This document shows, one piece after another, positions 34,042 to 43,345 of a DNA stretch of 64,000 nt. A model generated the notes under the pieces. The model had not been told where the DNA came from and made no database searches. It worked only from the letters and a program-made list of their open reading frames with translations. The position numbers and the translations under genes were made by a program. Within the stretch, counting starts at the first letter, position 1. Every line of letters starts with the position of its first letter. The DNA comes from Palsa-504 sp963739615 (lineage in GTDB: Bacteria > Actinomycetota > Actinomycetes > Streptosporangiales > Streptosporangiaceae), in contig CAVUBD010000028.1 in NCBI GenBank assembly GCA_963739615.1, positions 248,001 through 312,000 of the forward strand, given 5' to 3'.

Positions 34042-34557
34042 ATGGCCATTCAGCTTGATGATGTTGACATACAGCTGCTCAACGAGCTGCAGATCGACGC
34101 GGACCGGACCAATGTCGAACTGGCGCGCGCTGTCGGGCTGTCACCTGCGGCGACCCTGTACAGGGTCCGGCGGCTTAAGGAGTCGGGCGTCATCCGCATC
34201 ATCTGCGCCCAGCTGGACCCGGACGCCGCCGGCTTCCCGCTGCGGGTCTTCGTGACGGCCACCCTGGCCCGCCATGACCCGCGGTCCACCCGCGTGTTCG
34301 ACGACCTGATCCGGGCCATGCCGCAGATCATCTCGGCCGACAACGTGGCGGGCGAGATGGATTACCTCATGTCCGTGGTCGCCCGCGACGTGGCCGAACT
34401 GCAGGAGGTGCTTGTCGCCCTGTCCACCCGCGGCGGCCAGCGCCTGGTCACCTACCTGCGGCTGGCCGAGATCAAGCCCCCGTCCCGGCTGCCGCTTATC
34501 CCGACCGTGCCAGCTCCCGACCGTCCGGCCCGCCGGGCCCGTAACCGCCGCAAGTGA
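34042..34557 (+). CDS. Lrp/AsnC-family regulator
   Basis: 171 residues: N-terminal helix-turn-helix LDDVDIQLLNELQIDADRTNVELARAVGLSPAATLYRVRRLKESGVI, then a RAM ligand domain (RVFVTATLARHD, VAGEMDYLMSVVARDVAELQ). The C-terminal tail is basic (RPARRARNRRK). ATG at 34042. Likely local regulator of the EamA permease. Confidence 0.92.
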   Translation: MAIQLDDVDIQLLNELQIDADRTNVELARAVGLSPAATLYRVRRLKESGVIRIICAQLDPDAAGFPLRVFVTATLARHDPRSTRVFDDLIRAMPQIISADNVAGEMDYLMSVVARDVAELQEVLVALSTRGGQRLVTYLRLAEIKPPSRLPLIPTVPAPDRPARRARNRRK

Positions 34558-34610
34558 AAACGGCCCTCGCCGCCGGGAATGAGATCGCCGTCACATCGGT
34601 TGCGGGCGGC

Positions 34611-35189
34611 ATGAAGATTGCGGTGATCGGAACGGGCAACATCGGCGGGACGCTCGGCACCAAGTGGCGCGCGGCCGGATACGACGTGGTTTTCGGGGCC
34701 ACGAGCGCCCGCGGCGACGGGCCGGGCGGGGCGCCGGTGCTGACGGTCGGCGACGCACTGGCCGGTGCGGACGTGGCGGTGCTGGCGGTGCCGGGCAAGG
34801 CCGTGCCTGAGGTCATCAGCGGGCAGGCGGCGGCGCTGGCGGGCAAGATCGTGATCGACGCGGTGAACCGGATCGGCGAGGCCGAGTTCGACAGCCGGGC
34901 GCTGATCGCCAGCGCGGCGCCCGAGGCCTGGTACGTGCGCGCGTTCAACTCGCTGGGCTGGGAGAACTTCGCCAGCCCGCTGCCAGGCGCGAACATGTTC
35001 TTCGCCGCGGACCCCGCCGCCCGCCCGGTCGCCGAGGAGCTCATCGCGGCCATCGGGCTCGAGCCGGAGTTCGTCGGGGACGCCACCAAGACGCCCGTCG
35101 TCGACGGCCTGCTGCCGCTGTGGTTTGCCCTGGTTCAGGCCCACGGCGGGAACCGCAAGCTCGCGCTCCGCGTCATCACCGGAAGCTGA
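34611..35189 (+). CDS. NADP-binding F420-reductase-like protein
   Basis: 192-residue Rossmann protein starting MKIAVIGTGNIGGTLGTKWRAAGYDVVFGA, related to F420-dependent NADP reductase/NADP oxidoreductase proteins that resemble ketopantoate reductases. VLAVPGKAVPEV and VRAFNSLGWENFASPL are typical. ATG 34611 matches the family N-terminus; an in-frame GTG at 34554 overlaps the lrp stop (GTGA) and could be a coupled start. Substrate not predictable. Confidence 0.85.
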   Translation: MKIAVIGTGNIGGTLGTKWRAAGYDVVFGATSARGDGPGGAPVLTVGDALAGADVAVLAVPGKAVPEVISGQAAALAGKIVIDAVNRIGEAEFDSRALIASAAPEAWYVRAFNSLGWENFASPLPGANMFFAADPAARPVAEELIAAIGLEPEFVGDATKTPVVDGLLPLWFALVQAHGGNRKLALRVITGS

Positions 35190-35203
35190 CCCGGCCCACC
35201 GCG

Positions 35204-35710
35204 ATGGCCGGCGTCGAGCGGCCGCCGGGGTCCGCCGCGGTCCGGATCGAGGTGCGTGACCCGGCCCATCCGGACGCCCGTTCTTGCCTGCGGGCCTACT
35301 TCGCGGAGCTGGCGAGCCGGTTCGACGGCGGCTTCGACCCGGCGCTGAGCATCTCCGCCGCCGATCGCGAACTGCGCCCGCCCGCGGGCCTGCTCGTGGT
35401 CGCGACCCTGCGCGCCGGGCCGGCCGGGTGCGGCGCGCTGAAGTTCCACCGCGACGCGCCGGCCGAGATCAAGCGGATGTGGGTCGCACCCGCGGCGCGC
35501 GGGCTCGGCCTGGGCCGCCGGATCCTGGCCGAGCTCGAGGCCCGCGCCGCGGCTCACGGCGTCCGAACCCTCCGGCTGGAAACCAACCGCGCCCTGGACG
35601 AGGCGATCGGCCTGTACCGCAGTGCGGGCTACCGGGAGGTCGCCGCGTTCAACGACGAGCCCTACGCCCACCACTGGTTCGAAAAGGACCTTACCGACGA
35701 CGGGCGGTGA
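35204..35710 (+). CDS. GNAT-family N-acetyltransferase
   Basis: 168 residues. The acetyl-CoA-binding motif is MWVAPAARGLGLGRRILAELEARA, followed by LRLETNRALDEAIGLYRSAGYREV and ending HHWFEKDL. Small GNAT of unknown acceptor. ATG 35204 is 14 bases after the preceding stop. Confidence 0.9.
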   Translation: MAGVERPPGSAAVRIEVRDPAHPDARSCLRAYFAELASRFDGGFDPALSISAADRELRPPAGLLVVATLRAGPAGCGALKFHRDAPAEIKRMWVAPAARGLGLGRRILAELEARAAAHGVRTLRLETNRALDEAIGLYRSAGYREVAAFNDEPYAHHWFEKDLTDDGR

Positions 35711-35835
35711 TGATCCAGGCCCGGGCGTCGAAGAACACGCCCTGCCCGGTGTCGTGCGCTCTGTGCCTGGCCACGGTACTGCCGGGGGCTGCACCCCGGG
35801 CAGTGTCAAGCATCAGCCGCACGGCATCACGGGTG

Positions 35836-36837
35836 TCATGGCTCGATCAGGTCGGCCGCCGGGCGCCGTCCGGTGGGGTGAGTGGTATCGGACAGGCCCA
35901 GCTGCACGATCACCTGCGGGGCCCCGGACAGCGACAGCCGCTGCCGGATCAGGGCGCGGATCACGGCGTCCTCAAGCGGCTGGGTGTACATGCTCGCGAA
36001 CACCCACTTGCCGGCCGCGTGGGCCAGCAGCCGGTGCAGGGCCTGGCCGGCCCGCAGCCAGTCGGCCCGGCCGTCACGGTCGGTGAGCAGGATCGCGGTG
36101 GCGGCCGGCGGCGGGCCTTCGATGTCGAGCAGTCCGAGGCCGCGGCCCATGTCGAAGTCCCGCTGCGGGAGCCGGCCCGGTCCGGCGGCGCCCCGCGTGG
36201 CGATCGCGCGCAACGGGACGCCGTTGCGCGCGAGGCTGGCCCGGCCCTGGCTCCAGCGGTACATATCGGCCCGGGCCGCCGGATCGCGATCCTGCTTGCG
36301 GCGGGCCGCGTCCATGATGTCCGCCAGCCGCTGGAAGGGCAGGCCCCGGTCGATGATCTCCAGCCTGGCGCCCTCGGTCAGCGCGTCGTGCTGGAGTCCG
36401 GCCAGCAGCCCGGCGGGCAGCGGGTCGGGGGAGAACGGGCCGCGGTGGGTGTGCCGGTGCGGCATGGCCGACAGCAGCTGGCGCTCCCAGGCGCTCAGCG
36501 GCTCCGCCGCGCCGATGCTGACCCGGGCCAGCAGCCGCGTCCTGTCCGGGTCGGGGAGCAGTTCGACGACGGGCTGGTACCCGAGCGACCGCACCGCCAG
36601 CCGCAGCCCGAACAGGGCCGCGCCGCAGCTGATGAGCATCTCCCGGCCGATCGGATCCACGCGCAGCTTGCGCTTCGGGTCGGAGAAGAGCTCGACCGCG
36701 TACTCTCCGACCCGGAACCGCCAGGGCTGGGTGTTGTGCACCGACGGGGCGCGGGCCGCGGTGGCGATCAGGTAGTCCGCCTGACCGGCCGAGATCGGCA
36801 CCGTTGCGTGAATGGTATCTTGTTTCATGCTGCTCAC
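35836..36837 (-). CDS. Acg-family FMN-binding nitroreductase-like protein
   Basis: 333 residues related to Mycobacterium Acg (Rv2032), a nitroreductase-fold protein that binds FMN but may sequester it rather than reduce substrates. Conserved RAPSVHNTQPWRF, LRVDPIGREMLISCGAALFGLRLA and MPHRHTHRGPF. In Mycobacterium acg belongs to the dormancy regulon; I see no clear DosR box here. The start may be GTG 36837 or ATG 36828. Confidence 0.85.
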   Translation of the reverse strand: MSSMKQDTIHATVPISAGQADYLIATAARAPSVHNTQPWRFRVGEYAVELFSDPKRKLRVDPIGREMLISCGAALFGLRLAVRSLGYQPVVELLPDPDRTRLLARVSIGAAEPLSAWERQLLSAMPHRHTHRGPFSPDPLPAGLLAGLQHDALTEGARLEIIDRGLPFQRLADIMDAARRKQDRDPAARADMYRWSQGRASLARNGVPLRAIATRGAAGPGRLPQRDFDMGRGLGLLDIEGPPPAATAILLTDRDGRADWLRAGQALHRLLAHAAGKWVFASMYTQPLEDAVIRALIRQRLSLSGAPQVIVQLGLSDTTHPTGRRPAADLIEP

Positions 36838-36946
36838 CAGCTCTCCGGGAATGTCATCGTCCCCCGGCCCGAACGGCCAGGACAGGGCCGTTAGCCACGG
36901 CAGCTAGGGACCACAGTCCCTGCCGCCCACGCGCTACGGTGCGGGA

Positions 36947-37897
36947 ATGGCGAAACGACCGCGGGTGACCGTCCTGGGCAGCCTGAACATGGATATCTCC
37001 GTTACCGTGCCCCGGCTGCCCGGCCCCGGCGCGACCGTGCTCGGTTCGGCCGCGGTTTTCACCCCCGGCGGTAAGGGCGCCAACCAGGCGGTGGCGGCGG
37101 CCCGGCTCGGCGCGGAGGTGCGCATGGCGGGCTGCGTCGGCGACGACGACTTCGGCCGGCGGCTGCTGGCCGCGCTCCGCGACGAGGGAGTAAACGCCGA
37201 AGCGGTCCGCGTCACGGCGGAGGTTCCCACCGGACTGGCCATGATCTCGGTCGACCACGCGGGAGAGAACCTCATCACGGTCGCGCCAGGCGCCAACCAC
37301 GAGGTCGGCGAGCCGGAGGTGACCGCGGCGGTCAGCGGCCCCCGTGACGTGCTGATCATCAGCGCCGAGATCCCGGTATCCGCGATCAGGTCGGCGCTGG
37401 CCCGGGCGCGCGGGACGCTGTGCATACTCAACCTTGCGCCGGCCCCGGCTGAGGCGGCCGCCATCGTCGCGGACGGCGTGGACTGGCTGGTGGTGAACTC
37501 CTCGGAAGCGGGCGCCGTCCTCGGCGGGGGAGTGGACGGCCTGGCGGCAGCGGGCCGCGCCGCCGCCGCGCTGGCGGCCGCGGGCGCGCGCGCCGCCGTG
37601 GTCACCGCGGGCGCGCACGGCGCCGCCCTCGCCGCCCAGACCGGCCAGACCAGTCATCCGGACGAGATATGCTCCATCCCGGCATTTCCGGTCAAGTCGG
37701 TCGATACCGTCGGGGCCGGCGACACCTTTGTCGGTGCGCTCGCGGTCGCCCTGGCGGCGGGCGTGCCGGCCCCCAGCGCGGTGCGCGCGGCGGCCGCCGC
37801 GGGCGCCGCGGCCGCCACCCGCCCTGGCGCCCAGCCGGGGATGCCGCGCCCCGCCGACATCGTGGCCGCGACCGGCCTGACCTGGCCCGTAGCGTAG
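36947..37897 (+). CDS. rbsK: Ribokinase (PfkB family)
   Basis: 316-residue sugar kinase. N-terminal VLGSLNMDISVTVPRLPGPGAT, first PfkB signature FTPGGKGANQAVAAARLGA, C-terminal signature DTVGAGDTFVGALAVALA with the catalytic Asp in GAGDTF. No ribose transporter is adjacent; together with the ara operon it indicates pentose use. Confidence 0.93.
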   Translation: MAKRPRVTVLGSLNMDISVTVPRLPGPGATVLGSAAVFTPGGKGANQAVAAARLGAEVRMAGCVGDDDFGRRLLAALRDEGVNAEAVRVTAEVPTGLAMISVDHAGENLITVAPGANHEVGEPEVTAAVSGPRDVLIISAEIPVSAIRSALARARGTLCILNLAPAPAEAAAIVADGVDWLVVNSSEAGAVLGGGVDGLAAAGRAAAALAAAGARAAVVTAGAHGAALAAQTGQTSHPDEICSIPAFPVKSVDTVGAGDTFVGALAVALAAGVPAPSAVRAAAAAGAAAATRPGAQPGMPRPADIVAATGLTWPVA

Positions 37898-38025
37898 GGT
37901 AGCCGCGAGACTACTCCCGCGCCAGGCGGAGTCCGGCGGGGACCTAAGTCCCTGGCCGGCCGGGCCGGGTATGTACACGGAAGGTACCGGGCGGGCGGTA
38001 GCATTGCTCAAAGGAGAAACGTAAC

Positions 38026-39735
38026 GTGATAACGCCTGGCCTGCGAGGATTCGTCCTGGAACCGGAGGCGTCCGCCGGGGACGACCCCGCTCAGGACCTC
38101 CTGCCCGCAGCCCTCGCCGCGCTGGCGCAGGCGTTCACGACCAGCTCAGAACCTGGCGTGCCCGGCGGTGACTCCGGACCCGGCGGCCCCGGCGTATGCC
38201 GGCGTAGCTGGCTCGACACGTTCGACTGGCGCCTGTACCGGGCCGGGCTCGTGCTCGAGCTCCGGCAGGCCCGGCGGGGCGGCCGCCTGCTGCTGGCCAG
38301 GGCCGACGGCACGCCGCAGGCCGAACAGCAGGTGACCGGCTGGCCGCCGCGGCGCCCCGGCCTGGCGCAGGACCTGCCCGCCGGGCCGGTCCGGGACCGC
38401 ATCATGGTGCTGACTCACCCGCGGGCGCTGCTCCCGGTCGTCCGGGCGGTCAGTACGGTCAGCGTCACGCGCCTGCTCAACGAGGACGGCAAGACCGTCG
38501 CCCGGCTGGTCGCGGAGCGCTCCACCGTGACGGCCGCCCCGGTCACGGCCAGCCAGCCCGCGACGACCGCCGAACTGCCGCTGCGCCTGGCTATCACCGA
38601 GGTTCGCGGCTACCCCGGCCAGGCGCGTAAGGCCGCGGCGCTGCTGGCCGGCGTCCCCGGCGCGTCCCATCTCAGCCAGCCCGTGTTCGCCGCGGCCCTG
38701 GCCGCGTTGTCCGGCTCGTGGCTGGGGTGTCACCCGGCCGACTTCAGCGGCGGCGTGGACGCGGAGATCACGCCGCAGCTGCCCGCCTCCGTCGCGGTGG
38801 CCAGGGTGCTGCTGCGGCTGCTCGATACCCTGGAGCTCAACGTCGACGGAGTGCTCCGCGACATCGACACCGAGTTCCTGCATGACCTGCGCGTCGCGGT
38901 CCGCCGCACCCGGTCGGCGATCAAGCTGCTGGCTGGCGTGCTGCCGCCCGAGCTGGTCCGGCAGTACAGCGTCGAGTTCAAGTGGCTCGGCGACATGACC
39001 ACGCCCGTCCGGGACCTCGACGTCCACCTGCTCGGCTTCGGCGCGATGACCGGTCAGCTGCTCGCCGCGGCGCCGGCCGACCTCGAGCCGTTCCGGGCCT
39101 TCCTGGTCCGGCGCCGTGCGCGCGAGTTCCGGCGGCTGGCCGCGGCGCTGCGCTCGCCGAGGTTCCGCGCGATCACCGATGACTGGCGCAAGGCGCTGCT
39201 CGCGGTCCGTGACCGCGGCGGCCCCCCCAAGCGGCGGCGCCGCGAGCCCACCACGGACCAGTTGGCGGTCAGCACCACCGAGCGGGCGTTCAGGCGCATC
39301 GCCGCCCACGGGGCGGCGATCACCCCGGACTCACCCCCCGAGTCACTGCATGACCTGCGTAAACGCAGCAAGGAGCTGCGTTACCTGCTGGAGTTCTTCG
39401 CCCCGCTGCACGATCCGGTCGCCTACCGGAAGGTCGTCGGCGACCTGAAGCAGCTGCAGGACTGTCTTGGCGCCTTCCAGGACAGCCAGGTCCAGCGCGA
39501 GGAGATCGGCGCGCTGGCCGACGCGATGCTGGCCGACCAGGCGGCCCCCGCCGCTACGCTGCTGGCCATGGGGGAGATCGCCGCCCGGCTCGCGGTCAGC
39601 CAGGCCGAAGCCCGCGCGGACTTCGCCAAGCGGTTCGCCAGGTTCGCGGGCCCCGAGGCCCAGCAGCGCATCCGTGTCCTGCTGGCCGAACCCGCCCCCG
39701 CCCCTCCCTCCGAGCCGGTGGCGGCCAGCCGGTGA
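38026..39735 (+). CDS. CHAD-domain protein
   Basis: 569 residues, GTG start with AAAGGAG upstream. The N-terminal half is CYTH-like in layout but weak. The C-terminal half is a CHAD domain with the conserved HDLRVAVRRTRSAIKLL and a second HDLRKRSKELRYLLEFF, the His/Arg/Lys-rich helices that bind polyphosphate. Often encoded near polyphosphate or granule genes; here it overlaps a parA-like gene (GTGA). Confidence 0.88.
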   Translation: MITPGLRGFVLEPEASAGDDPAQDLLPAALAALAQAFTTSSEPGVPGGDSGPGGPGVCRRSWLDTFDWRLYRAGLVLELRQARRGGRLLLARADGTPQAEQQVTGWPPRRPGLAQDLPAGPVRDRIMVLTHPRALLPVVRAVSTVSVTRLLNEDGKTVARLVAERSTVTAAPVTASQPATTAELPLRLAITEVRGYPGQARKAAALLAGVPGASHLSQPVFAAALAALSGSWLGCHPADFSGGVDAEITPQLPASVAVARVLLRLLDTLELNVDGVLRDIDTEFLHDLRVAVRRTRSAIKLLAGVLPPELVRQYSVEFKWLGDMTTPVRDLDVHLLGFGAMTGQLLAAAPADLEPFRAFLVRRRAREFRRLAAALRSPRFRAITDDWRKALLAVRDRGGPPKRRRREPTTDQLAVSTTERAFRRIAAHGAAITPDSPPESLHDLRKRSKELRYLLEFFAPLHDPVAYRKVVGDLKQLQDCLGAFQDSQVQREEIGALADAMLADQAAPAATLLAMGEIAARLAVSQAEARADFAKRFARFAGPEAQQRIRVLLAEPAPAPPSEPVAASR

Positions 39736-40467
39736 AGATTTACGCCACCTACAACATCAAGGGCGGCGTCGGGAAGACGACCGCCGCGGTCAACCTCGCC
39801 CACCTAGCCGCCGCCGACGGCGCCAGGACCCTGCTGTGGGACCTTGACCCGCAGGGCGCGGCCAGCTTCCTTTTCCGGATCAAGCCACGGGTCAAAGGCG
39901 GCGGCGAGGCGCTGATCCGCGGCACCAGGACCCTGGACGGTGCCATCAAGGGCACCGACTTCGAACGCCTGGACCTGATCCCCGCCGATTTCACCTACCG
40001 CAACATGGACCTCCTGCTTGACGGCGCGGCTAAGAAACCGGCCCGCAAGCTCGCCCGGCTGCTCGAGCCGCTCGCGGCCGAGTACGACACCGTCTTCCTC
40101 GACTGCCCGCCCGGCATCTCGCTCGTCTCGGAAAACGTCATGCACGCCGCCGACGTGCTGCTGGTCCCGCTGATCCCGACCACCTTGTCGGTCCGCACGC
40201 TGAACCAGCTGACCGACTTCGTGGCCGGCTTCAACGGCGACCGCCCCGCGGTGCGGGCCTTCTTCTCGATGGTGGACCGCCGTAAGCGACTGCACACCGA
40301 CACCATCAAAGACCTTCTGGCCGAACGGTCCGTGGTGACTGAGTTCCGCCATCCCGGCGCTATCCATGATCGAGCGGATGGCGGTGGAACGCGCCCCGGT
40401 TACCGCGTTCGCCCCCCGCAGCCAGGCCGCCCGCGCCTACCGCGCCCTGTGGTCAGAAATCCGGTAG
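39732..40467 (+). pseudogene. ParA/Soj-family ATPase, frameshifted near 3' end
   Basis: Deviant Walker A KGGVGKTTAAVNLAHLAA, Walker A' LLWDLDPQGAAS, Walker B VFLDCPPG. The frame is normal to VVTEF; at about 40347-40350 an extra base breaks it, and IPALSMIERMAVERAPVTAF plus AYRALWSEIR continue in the next frame to the TAG at 40465. Without repair the product would have an unrelated C-terminus up to 40598. Overlaps the CHAD gene by four bases. Only the last helices are affected, so partial function is conceivable. Confidence 0.85.
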
Positions 40468-40833
40468 CACGCACCCCGGTCCGTTCGGCCAGATCACGCT
40501 TTTATTTTTCCGGTGCCGGGAATCGCTATGTCATCGGATCCGCCAAACTGGAGTCGCGGTGCCTGGTGTCTCCTCCGTCCCTGGAGTTCCACGGTTGAAA
40601 TTACCGTCCAGCTGGAAGTGATGTTTACCACGGCGGCGGTCTGGGGATGGCCGCGACAGGAACCAAGTAGCCGATGCGTGCACCTCGGGGCCCTGCGGCG
40701 ATGATCTTCCGCTGGCGAACCGACTTAGCAGGCGTCACAGTGACCGGGCCCGGACTATGCGCAGTTGGGATGAGCTTCCTGCGCCCCGAGAGTCGTCGGG
40801 GCAGGTATGCCTCGGGCAGGCTGCCGTCGCTAG
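40468..40833. other. 366-base region without a recognisable gene
   Basis: Nothing convincing in any frame; AT-rich patches such as cttttatttttccgg near 40500. Lies between the broken parA and the truncated activator fragment. It may be a scar of the event that removed the activator's N-terminal part and marks the left edge of the sigma-54 locus. Confidence 0.5.
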
Positions 40834-41373
40834 CTGGCGGACGGCAGCTTTCGCAGTGATTTCTATCACCGGATCGCGGGCTGGACGGTGCGGCTGCCCA
40901 GCCTCCGGGAACGTACCGAGGATATCCTCCCGCTGTTCGAGCATTTCTACCGGCAGCTTCGGCCGGGCGAGGAAGTTCCTGCCCTCGACATCGCGGTCAG
41001 GGACCTGTTCATGCGCAGGCAATACCCAGGCAATGTCAGGGATTTGCGCCGCCTTGTCTTCCGGGTGTGCCACCGGCACGTGGGGACCGGTCCGGTAACG
41101 GTAGGCGACGTCCCGCCGGGCGAGCGGCCGCCCGCCGGAGACGGGACCGATTCGTGGTGTGATGATGCATTCGAGCGGTGCATCCGCCGGGGGATAGCCC
41201 TCGGGGTGAGCTTGCGGGATATCAGTACTGCGGCCGCTGAGACCGCTATTCGGATCGCGGTCGCCGACGAGTCGGGAAACCTCCAGCGAGCAGCCCGCAG
41301 ACTTGGCGTCACCGATCGGGCGCTCCAGATGCGGCGGGCCAAGGCGCCGTCGCGGCCGCTAGAACCAACCTGA
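40834..41373 (+). pseudogene. Enhancer-binding-protein (NtrC/AcoR-like) C-terminal remnant
   Basis: Open from 40834 just after an in-frame TAG. LADGSFRSDFYHRI followed by RLPSLRERTEDILPLFEHF matches the segment after the Walker B region of sigma-54 activators; YPGNVRDLRRLVFRVC is the usual PGN-R-L motif. It ends with a Fis-type helix-turn-helix, SGNLQRAARRLGVTDRALQMRR. The Walker A/B and GAFTGA parts are absent, so it cannot hydrolyse ATP. A GTG at 40888 could start a short DNA-binding product. AcoR-like relatives exist in actinomycetes without RpoN, so the link to sigma-54 rests on position. Confidence 0.75.
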
Positions 41374-42281
41374 GTCTGCGCCGGACGGCAGCCAGGGGTC
41401 TGCGTCCCGCGACACCGGTACGCCGTTGGCCGCCGCGCTTCGCGAGGCATGTGCCCCCGCCCGGCCGCGGCGTGCGGGCCGCCGGCGCGGACCAGGGAGC
41501 CCGGCGGCCTGCCCGGCGATGCGGAGGAAGTTTCCCGACAGGACGAGGGCTTCCTCTTGCGCCGCCAGACCGAGCAGGCGGACCTTGGCGAGTTCGACGC
41601 CGGGATGCAGCCAGGGCCCGTCCGACCCGAAGATGACCTTCCCGGGTCCGGCGCGCTTGACCGCCTGAAGCAGGAGATCGAAGCGCCGGACCCCCGCCGT
41701 GTCGGTGTGGATATTGGGATGCCGCGCCAGCTGGTCGATGAAGCTGAGCTGCGCCTTCCAGTCGTCGGCGAAGCTCCCGAGGTGAGGAATGATGAAGGGA
41801 ACATCCGGATACTCGGTGGCGAGCAGTTCGACCACGGAGACCTCTCCCATGACGTCGTAAAGAACAGGCAACGAGGCGGCCCGCGCTACCTCGCAGACTT
41901 CACGGGTGATCCTGGCGTCGTGGCGGTGGACCTTGATCCCGCAGAAGCCGGACTCCTCGACGGCCGATGCCACCAGGTCGGCCACCCGCCCCCGGTCCCG
42001 CTCGGGATGAACGAACGCGTAGCCGTAGAACCGGTCGGGCGGCTTGCCACGATCCGTCCCACCTCACGGTTGGCGTGAGCGTAATTGGTGCTGAAGGCGG
42101 CGAAGAGAACGCTTTTGGTGATTCCTGCCCGCGTTGCTCTGCGGAGATAGCGGCCGAGGGGTGCCGCGGTATCCCACGGCCCCGTCAACCCGTCGCCGTG
42201 CCCGGCATGGCAATGGGCATCGACGATGAGCGGCGCCTCCGCTGGGCGCCGGCGGGCGCCGGCGGCGGCAGGGTTCAGCAT
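41359..42281 (-). pseudogene. Metal-dependent amidohydrolase (TIM-barrel), frameshifted
   Basis: ATG 42281 overlaps the preceding stop. N-terminal LIVDAHCHAGHGDG has the HxH metal motif. Near 42035 one base is missing: VGRIVASRP is followed in another frame by DRFYGYAFVHPERDRGRVAD. The rest (GFCGIKVHRHDARI, FIIPHLGSFADDW, VIFGSDGPWLHPGVELAKVRLL) runs to 41359. All catalytic motifs of an amidohydrolase-2/DUF-type lactonase-decarboxylase fold are present if repaired. Last gene of the minus-strand sigma-54 locus. Confidence 0.75.
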
Positions 42282-43336
42282 GGTTTTAGGGACGCGGCCA
42301 GCGCATTGGTGGCACGGTCGATGTCGCAGGGACGGTGATCGGCAGTGATGACGAAGGTGATGGCGGCTACCGCTCGGCAGCCACTGGCCTGGAGGACAGT
42401 ACGGATTCCGCAGGTCAGCAGACGGCGGTGCAGCCTGCGCGCTTCGCCGCCGGCGAGGAATACCGTCTGGACGGGAAAGGAACTCTCCATGGTCCGCAGG
42501 CCCAGGCCGGCCACCGAACGCCGGAAGCGTTCCACCAGCCGCCACAGCCTGCGGCGAAGGCCGTCTCCGTGCCGCCGGCTGGTGCCTAGAGCCGCCGCGG
42601 CGGCGTGAATGTCGGCCGCAGAGGGGGGACTGCCATGTTCCCGGGTCCCGCTGCGAGCCTCGAAGAGGCGAACCAGGCGGCTCGGCCCGGAGACGACCGC
42701 GACGGGAGCCCCCAGCCCCTTCGCCAGCGAGGCCACGACGACCAGCCGCGGTGAACGGATACCGGCGAAGGAAAGGGATCCCCCGCCTCCCCGGCCGTAT
42801 GGCGCCGCTGCTGACGGGTCGCGGCCCAGGACTCCGAGCGCCTGGGTGTCGTCCACCACGACCAGCCCGCCGGTCGCCCGGGTTGCACCCAGGTAAGCGT
42901 CCAGCGGGGCAAGGTCACCGCAGCCGGGGCAGACCCCGTCAGTGACGATCAGCGGGCGGCGGCCGGTCAGGGCCGGCTGGCTCATCAGCGCCCGCAGCGC
43001 CGCGGCATCGTGGTGGGCAAAGCTTTGGGCGGGAACGCCCAGGCAGGCGGCCCGCTCGACTCCCCATCGCCCGATCGGGTACGACTGGGCGTCGATGAAG
43101 ACGGCGGATCCCTGTCCCGCGAGCACCGGGATGAGGTCGATGAAGGCATGCAGGGTCGATCGGGCCAGTGTCGCGTCCTCACAGCCCTGGAGTTCGGCGA
43201 GGGCACCGGCCACCCAGTAGGCCGAGCCAGGAAGCCCCAGGGTGGCCGGGGCGCCCGTGGTGAGCTGGGACCATGGTTCCATGGCCCAGCTCGGATGCCG
43301 GAACCCCAGGTAGAGCGACGACGTGAAATCGATCAT
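42275..43336 (-). CDS. Alpha-oxoamine-synthase-like PLP enzyme
   Basis: 353-residue fold-type I PLP protein resembling 8-amino-7-oxononanoate synthase/2-amino-3-ketobutyrate CoA ligase. N-terminal MIDFTSSLYLGFRHPS, VVVDDTQALGVLG (the DDxHxxG region with Gln for His), and VVVASLAKGLGAPVAV, where the Lys should bind PLP. It is short and diverged, e.g. Gln instead of His in the stacking motif, so it may make an unusual amino-ketone or be an aminotransferase-like partner. Ten bases downstream of the 602-residue gene. Confidence 0.75.
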   Translation of the reverse strand: MIDFTSSLYLGFRHPSWAMEPWSQLTTGAPATLGLPGSAYWVAGALAELQGCEDATLARSTLHAFIDLIPVLAGQGSAVFIDAQSYPIGRWGVERAACLGVPAQSFAHHDAAALRALMSQPALTGRRPLIVTDGVCPGCGDLAPLDAYLGATRATGGLVVVDDTQALGVLGRDPSAAAPYGRGGGGSLSFAGIRSPRLVVVASLAKGLGAPVAVVSGPSRLVRLFEARSGTREHGSPPSAADIHAAAAALGTSRRHGDGLRRRLWRLVERFRRSVAGLGLRTMESSFPVQTVFLAGGEARRLHRRLLTCGIRTVLQASGCRAVAAITFVITADHRPCDIDRATNALAASLKPC

Positions 43337-43345
43337 CGGACCAGC

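Noticed and set aside
40468..40833. Missing AAA+ core of the activator in another frame
   Set aside because: No Walker A, Walker B or GAFTGA-like sequence found in any frame of this stretch.
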